From Candidatus Cloacimonadota bacterium (GTDB taxonomy: Bacteria > Cloacimonadota > Cloacimonadia > Cloacimonadales > Cloacimonadaceae): a stretch of 7,859 nt of DNA. Made by a program: the position numbers and the translations under genes. Below the pieces are notes generated by a model. It did not search any database, had not been told where the DNA came from, and was given only the letters and a program-made list of their open reading frames with translations. The stretch's first letter is position 1. Each line of letters begins with the position of its first letter. Below, in pieces: positions 1-5,700 of this stretch. The stretch is from assembly GCA_028703735.1 (NCBI GenBank), contig JAQVMI010000079.1:1-7859 (forward strand). Reading direction: 5' to 3'.

Positions 1-1503
1 GATATAGTAATCGAAGAAGCAAAGCCAGATACTACAGTGGTAAAAACTGAAGTAGTATGGGAGGGAATAGACAAGCGTTACTTCCCTGTTATAGAATCCT
101 CTTTTGAGTACCTTAATGTGATGAATATGGTAAGTGACAGCACTTTTCTGTATCTGGAGGATGCCACACTTTCTGCCAAAAATACCACCTTGAAGAAAGC
201 AAATATATACGGTAAGAACATCAAAGAAGAGTTTAGTTTCGGCAAAGAATCCAGCTTTCATACCTGGGTGAATGATACAGTATATTACCTTGATGCTGGC
301 AAATTAAAATCTTACAATTCTGCTACTTCTACACGTAAGGAAGTTACTGCCGAGTTAGATTATCAGTATGACAAAGCTTTGCTCAACCAAAGAGTTTTCG
401 AACAAGCATGGGGTGCTTTTGGAAGCAATTTTTACGATCCTGATATGCATGGTAAAAGCTGGAAAAAGCTATACGATTTCTATCGTCCCTATGTGGATAA
501 AGCCCGTTCAATAAATGACATAGCAGAAATCATAAACGAGATGATTGGCGATGTTAATGCTTCCCACACAGGTTTTTACCCTCGGGTAGAAGGCATCCGC
601 CGCAGTATACCCATTGCCTTTCTGGGAGTGGAGCTGGATTTAGCCAATGTATTACCAGAGGGTGTTAAGGTAAGCATCGTTTATCCCACTTCCCGTTTGG
701 GTTCTTTTTACAAGCTTAAGGAAGGCGATCTTATCTCTCATATTAACGAGATTAAAATTACCGCAAGTACACCCTTGGATTCTCATTTAGCGGGAAAAAT
801 TGGAAAGAAAATATCGCTTCGCCTCGTGAAAGACGGAATTGTTTCCGATGCTGTAATTACAGGTTTAAGCTATTCCGAAGCCTACAATCTTTGGTATAAA
901 TACTTCACAAATGCAAACCGCCTAAAGGTAGAATTACTCTCCGATTCCAAACTTGGATACATACATATTCCTTCTATGGGCAACACGGATTGGTCTAATT
1001 TCTACACAGAGCTATTCCGCGATAATTACGACAAAGATGCACTGGTTATAGATGTGCGTGGTAACACGGGAGGATACATTCACGATCAGATTATCTCGCT
1101 ACTGTTAAAAAAACGCTATGCATATTCTAAAAGCCGCAGTTTAAGCCATAATCTGCGCTATGAACCCAGACGCTCCTGGGATAAACCTACCATAGTATTG
1201 GTAAACGAAGAATCATTCAGCGATGGAGAGATTTTCCCAACCATCTATCAGGAACTAAAGCTGGGAAAAGTTGTAGGGACTCCCTCCAGTGGAGCAGTGA
1301 TAGGAACGTGGCATTATTATTTGATGGATGGCTCTTCCATGCGTATGCACGGAACAGGTTGGTATAAGCTGGATGGCTCTAATATGGAAGGTAGTGGTGC
1401 TATGCCGGATATAATTGTGGATAATTCTCCCGAAGATAAAATCGCCCGGCGCGATCCACAATTGGAAAGAGCGGTAAAAGAACTATTAAAGGAACTTAAA
1501 TAA
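1..1503 (+). CDS. Tricorn-type S41 serine protease, C-terminal part (5' truncated)
   Basis: The frame is open from base 1, so the GTG at 37 is an internal Val codon and the true start lies to the left. 500 residues are visible. Reading order: the end of an upstream region (probably the tricorn beta-propeller), a helical segment around residues 120-190, a PDZ-like domain around 200-290 ('FLGVEL', 'LKEGDLISHIN'), and the S41 catalytic core around 315-485. By alignment from memory with archaeal tricorn, the catalytic set is present: Ser-His in 'NASHTG' (residues 188-189, bases 562-567), the nucleophile in 'EESFSDGEIFP' (Ser407, Asp408, base 1219), and the late Glu in 'MEGSGAMPD' (Glu463, base 1387). 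Family members degrade oligopeptides released by larger proteases. Bacterial homologues are often exported, but the N-terminus that would show this is missing. The stop codon overlaps the start of the TPR gene. The family call is secure; substrate and location are inference. Confidence 0.93.
   Translation, partial: DIVIEEAKPDTTVVKTEVVWEGIDKRYFPVIESSFEYLNVMNMVSDSTFLYLEDATLSAKNTTLKKANIYGKNIKEEFSFGKESSFHTWVNDTVYYLDAGKLKSYNSATSTRKEVTAELDYQYDKALLNQRVFEQAWGAFGSNFYDPDMHGKSWKKLYDFYRPYVDKARSINDIAEIINEMIGDVNASHTGFYPRVEGIRRSIPIAFLGVELDLANVLPEGVKVSIVYPTSRLGSFYKLKEGDLISHINEIKITASTPLDSHLAGKIGKKISLRLVKDGIVSDAVITGLSYSEAYNLWYKYFTNANRLKVELLSDSKLGYIHIPSMGNTDWSNFYTELFRDNYDKDALVIDVRGNTGGYIHDQIISLLLKKRYAYSKSRSLSHNLRYEPRRSWDKPTIVLVNEESFSDGEIFPTIYQELKLGKVVGTPSSGAVIGTWHYYLMDGSSMRMHGTGWYKLDGSNMEGSGAMPDIIVDNSPEDKIARRDPQLERAVKELLKELK
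1488..1494 (+). promoter_or_regulatory. Ribosome binding site for the TPR gene, inside the protease gene
   Basis: AAAGGAA lies eight bases before the ATG at 1503, within the last codons of the protease gene. It supports the ATG that overlaps the upstream stop as the true start of the TPR gene, and it fits translation by reinitiation or coupling. Confidence 0.6.
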
Positions 1504-2372
1504 TGGATTCAGTCGAAATAAGCAATCTGGTGCTCCGCGCTACTGCACTAACCAAAACTAACTGGCTGCATGCGGTTTACATTTTGGAGCAAGCCTTGGA
1601 TGAATATCCTGATAATCTTAGAATTTTACTGAATTTGGGAGAGATCTATTTGGAGCGGCAAATCTTTGTAAAAGCTCTGGGTTACTTTCAAAAAGCAATC
1701 GCTGTAAAACCAAACGATCCCTATATCTTAACTATTATTGGTAATTGCTATTATGCTACAGGAGAATACCGTTTAGCTCTTAGCTACTATAATAAAATTA
1801 CAGATGTCACTCCTGAAGTATTGTATAATACAGCTCTTTGCTTAACTTACTTGGGCATGAATAAAGAAAGCATCACAGTTTTGGATAAGCTAATCCAGTT
1901 TTTACCGGATAACCCCTTCATTCACTTTATGCTAATTGAGCAATACATGCGAATCCAGAATTACGAAACTGCTTTCCAGTATCTTACTAAGGCAGAAAAA
2001 AGATTTGGTAATCACAAACAATTGTTGCTGCTCTCGGCTATTTTGCACGCCAAACGGGGTATTTGGCTAAAAGCTTACCATTGTTTTGCGGAATATAATA
2101 CCATGAATAGAATTGTAAATCCAGAACAACTAATAGCTTACTCACAAGCTGCTCAGAAGATTGGTATGGATAACCGCGCTGTGGAACTGCTAAAAAGTGC
2201 CTTGTCCTTCAATCCCTATATAAGCTCCACTTATGAAGAACTGGTACGGCTACAACTGCAAATGAACGATTATAAAGGTGCCAGAGAAAGCATGAAATTA
2301 GCAAAAAAGCATTTAGTCCGCATCAGTCCCGTGCTAAAAATCCTGCAAGAGAGAATTCACAACGAAGAATAA
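1503..2372 (+). CDS. Tetratricopeptide repeat (TPR) protein, 289 residues
   Basis: This is a complete gene built almost entirely of TPR-like helical hairpins. The clearest units are residues 39-71 ('LLNLGEIYLERQIFVKALGY', ending 'AIAVKPN'), 72-104 ('IIGNCYYATGEYRLALSYY') and 105-137 ('YNTALCLTYLGMNKESI'). Weaker units follow to about residue 275, including 'AQKIGMDNRAVELLKSAL' and 'RLQLQMNDYKGARESMKLA'. There is no signal peptide, membrane segment or enzyme motif, so it is probably a cytoplasmic protein-protein scaffold. Its ATG shares one base with the TAA of the tricorn-type protease gene (TAATG), and a good ribosome binding site lies inside that gene. The pair is thus co-transcribed and probably made in fixed ratio. 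A functional tie to the protease is suggested only by this arrangement. TPR proteins are too general for a specific role to be assigned. Confidence 0.92.
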   Translation: MDSVEISNLVLRATALTKTNWLHAVYILEQALDEYPDNLRILLNLGEIYLERQIFVKALGYFQKAIAVKPNDPYILTIIGNCYYATGEYRLALSYYNKITDVTPEVLYNTALCLTYLGMNKESITVLDKLIQFLPDNPFIHFMLIEQYMRIQNYETAFQYLTKAEKRFGNHKQLLLLSAILHAKRGIWLKAYHCFAEYNTMNRIVNPEQLIAYSQAAQKIGMDNRAVELLKSALSFNPYISSTYEELVRLQLQMNDYKGARESMKLAKKHLVRISPVLKILQERIHNEE

Positions 2373-2684
2373 TAAAACACCCTAAACCGAACTTTAGTTC
2401 ATAGTTAATCCACATTTCACCTGTAGTATGTTCGCATCTTCCTTGCTTGAATTAAGGAATCATTACGGAATCAATAAGGACTTCATCCATAATGAGTCCT
2501 TAATGATTCCTTAATTCAAGCAAGGAAGTGTTTATTTTACCAGAAAGAAATAGCTCTGTTTTAGCATATTTCCACAAGTTATTTTTCTATCATGAAATGT
2601 TTTTTGCATGATTTTGTAAATATTTCAACAATGGGAACCTTTCTTGCTGTACAGTAAAGAAAAATAACAAAGAATGAAGTGAAC
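2373..2684. other. 312-base intergenic region before the giant protein gene
   Basis: This stretch holds a small near-palindrome just after the TPR gene (GAACTTTAGTTC, 2389-2400), the 91-bp palindromic element (2438-2528), and then about 150 bases of very AT-rich DNA leading to the ATG at 2685. The promoter of the giant gene most likely lies in that AT-rich part. I see candidate boxes, such as TATCAT at 2588-2593, but no convincing pair of elements. A weak inverted repeat ATCATG...CATGAT (2589-2594 and 2607-2612) could be an operator, at low confidence. I see no tRNA, other RNA gene or coding region here. Confidence 0.7.
2438..2528. repeat. 91-bp palindromic element (long hairpin with one-sided bulge)
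   Basis: The arms 2438-2465 and 2501-2528 are perfect 28-base reverse complements, beginning CTTCCTTGCTTGAATTAAGG on the left. Inside, AGGAC (2477-2481) pairs with GTCCT (2496-2500) and TCAT (2483-2486) with ATGA (2492-2495), leaving a 5-base loop and a single bulged T. The only major asymmetry is 11 extra bases on the left arm. There GGAATCATTAC (2456-2466) is followed at once by the degenerate copy GGAATCAATAA (2467-2477). The element sits between two genes on the same strand and is followed by a T-rich stretch (TGTTTATTTT). It could end transcription of the upstream operon, or be a MITE/REP-like interspersed element. No clear target-site duplication flanks it. The structure is seen directly; its role is inferred. 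Confidence 0.85.
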
Positions 2685-2750
2685 ATGAAAACAACAAAGC
2701 TTTTTCTCTCCGTAATCCTTTTTGCGATGTGCTTAACTGTTTGGGCTGCA
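2685..2750 (+). other. Sec signal peptide of the giant protein
   Basis: Residues 1-22 show a Lys-containing n-region (MKTTK), a hydrophobic core (LFLSVILFAMCLTV) and a small-residue cleavage site at 'VWAA', just before Glu23. Cys16 sits in 'FAMC', which is not a good lipobox, and lies inside the hydrophobic core. Signal peptidase I processing is therefore more likely than lipoprotein modification. Confidence 0.88.
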
Positions 2751-5700
2751 GAGCCCACTCGTTCGGTTGATCCCCTTATTTTACCTGAATGGCATCAAAC
2801 CAATCCCTGGAATGGCAGATGCCCCGGAACAGGACCAAATAGGGCACATGCCGGCTCACATGCATTGGCTTTGGCAAAAACTATGAAGTATTGGGCTTAC
2901 CCAACTTATGGAACCGGAAGCGTTTCTTACGTGGATGACGATTACGGTCCCATCTTCCAAAACTTTACAGCAGATATAAACTGGAGCGGGATGAGTAATA
3001 CCTTAGTTTTCCAAACTACCCTGCGGTTTATCTATATGGTGGGCGCTTCAGCCTATACGAATTATGAGGTAGATTATTCTACCTCCACTCTTGCAAACGT
3101 GCAATCTGCCCTGATAAATAACTTTAGCTATGCAGGCAATATAATGTTTCGCAATAGGACAGATTTCACCAATTTCTATTGGAAAAGCATGATTAGGGAA
3201 GAATTAGATAATGCTCGTCCGGTTATTTATGCTGTTACGGTTTCCAGTGGAGCAGAGGTTGCCTTTATTATCGATGGTTACAATGATGAAGGTTTGTTCC
3301 ATATCAATTGGAGCGACGATAACTATCCGAACAGTTGGGTGGATCTAAATTCATTAACCGTTTGGAATCAAGCCATTGCAAACAATAATCAACGCATGTT
3401 AACCGGAATTATGCCAAGCTTGGGTCCAGATAATATTGACGAAAACTTCGAAACAGATTTCACTAATTTCAACTGGCAATTTTCAGGACATCAAAACTGG
3501 AGCATATCCAGTGAGTCTGCTTTCTATGGTTCACAATCTGCAAAAACCGGCAATATAAACGACAATCAAACCACTTCCATGTTCATTCAAATAAATGTTA
3601 CTAATCCAGATACAATAAGTTTCTTCAAAAAAGTATCCTGCGAATCCGAACCTAACCACTCCTATGATCATCTTGCGTTTTTTATTGATAATGTGGAACA
3701 AGAACGCTGGAGCGGAGATGGAAATTGGGCATACCACGAATACACGGTTTCGCCGGGATTGCACACCTTCAGATGGACGTATTCCAAAGATGGAGCTTCA
3801 ACCTATTTCAGCGATTGTGCTTGGGTGGATGCCATAGATTTTCCTGAGGGAACTACACCTCTAAACGAACCTTTGTTTGTGGAAGCAGAAGTATCGCTGG
3901 GAAACCAAATTACTCTGAACTGGCAAGCTCCACAAGGGGCAAGTCCCACATTAACAGGCTATAAAATATTCCGCAATGGAGTAAGTATAGCTCAGTTTAA
4001 CAACCCCACGATGAGTAGCTATATAGACTATAATATGCCCAATGGTGATTACACATATTTCTTAAGGGCAGTGTACACAGAAGGTTTATCTAACCCCAGC
4101 ACTTCTACTACAGTTACGGTCGAAGTGCCCTATGCGCCTACAAATCTTACTGCCACACTCACAGGAGTAAATACAGCAACCCTTGCCTGGCAAGCCCCAC
4201 CTCTTTTAAGAAATAGAGCACTTATGGGGTATTATATCTACAGGGATGATGTGTTGATTGCTCAATTAGAAAACCCCTTGGCAGTGGAATACGATGATCC
4301 TGGATTGGATTTGGGAGTTTACTACTACGAGATTTCTGCATTGTATCAAACCGGTGAATCTGACCGTAGTAACGTGGCACAGATTGCTATTGGAGTACCG
4401 GAACCACCTTCCAATTTACGTGCAACTGTAGTAGGTAGTACTGTAAATTTAGCTTGGAATCAGGTTAGTGATACCACTTTTTTAACCGGTTTTAAGGTAT
4501 TCCGCAATGGAGTGATGGTAGCCACTATAAACAATCCCAATCAGCTAAGCTTCAGCGATACGAATTTACTAAATGGAGCTTACAGTTATTATGTAAGAGC
4601 CGTTTATGTTGATGTGGATTCCGGAAATTCTTCCACTGTTCACGTAGTGGTAGAGGTTGCTTATCCACCCACGAATGTTACCACAATAGTAACAGGTGAT
4701 GATGTTCAGATAAATTGGGTTAATCCTGTGGCTGTACGCGCTTTAACACACTATTATGTGTATCGTAATAATCAGGTCATAGCCGCTGTATTTAATCCCA
4801 ATACCACAAGTTATCAAGACCAAAACCTTCCCAATGGTCTTTACACCTATAAAGTTTCAGCTTTCTATTCTGGAATTGAATCTCCATTATCTGCTCCTGC
4901 CACAGCCTTGGTGGAAGTTCTGTATCCTCCCACAAATCTAACGGCTTCCGTTAGCCTGGCAGATGTTCATTTGAATTGGGTGATGCCGGTTGTTCAGGGT
5001 GGATTAACCCGCTCGTTTAATGGATACAATATATATAGAAATGGGGTTCTTGTCCACTTTGTAACCCCCGGAACCATTACCAGTTACACGGATAGTGCTT
5101 TAAACAATGGCACTTATAACTATGCTGTAACTGCCCTGTATAGCAGTGGCGAATCCACTTCTATTACTGTAAATAATGTTGTAGTGGAAGTTTTGTATCC
5201 CATCACCTCAATTACTCATGTTGTAACAGATGATGATGTGCTAATTTCCTGGCAGGCAGCAGCCACATCACCTAATGGCAGAAGTTCCCAAACTCGAGAG
5301 GTTCTTCGCTATAACGTGTATAAAGAGGGTGTTTTCCTTTCTTCCACCACAGATCTAAGCTATTCTGATAACAACCTTGCCAATGGTGTTTATCATTACT
5401 ACGTAAAAGTTCAGTACGTAAGTGGTGAATCTACTGCCAGCCCCACAGTAACTGCTACTGTGGAAGTTCTTTATCCTCCCACAAATCTACAGGGAATAGC
5501 AATAGATAACGATGTGCAGCTTGTTTGGAATGTCCCTGCCACTTTTGGTGGTTTGAGCCGTGGATTACTTGGCTATCGGGTTTATCGTGATGGTGCTTTA
5601 ATAGCTTCACCTACTTCTCCTGTATATAATGACAACAATCTACCTAATGGATTGTATGATTATCAGGTTTTTGCCAGATATAGCAGTGGTATTTCTGCTC

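Noticed and set aside
37..39. GTG as the start codon of the protease gene
   Set aside because: The same frame is open back to base 1, and a tricorn-type protein needs several hundred more N-terminal residues, so this is an internal Val codon at a truncated end.
1255..1461. 68-codon minus-strand open frame inside the protease gene
   Set aside because: Antisense to the catalytic core of the protease; no supporting features.
2438..2528. CRISPR repeat or attachment site as an explanation for the palindrome
   Set aside because: There is a single unit without regularly spaced copies or spacers, and no integrase or cas gene is in view.
2674..2682. Two-codon mini-ORF (ATG AAG TGA) just before the start of the giant gene
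   Set aside because: It could in principle influence initiation at 2685, but so short an ORF in AT-rich DNA is expected by chance and has no ribosome binding site of its own.
3531..3764. 77-codon minus-strand open frame over the jelly-roll domain
   Set aside because: Antisense to a well-supported domain, with no recognisable protein features.
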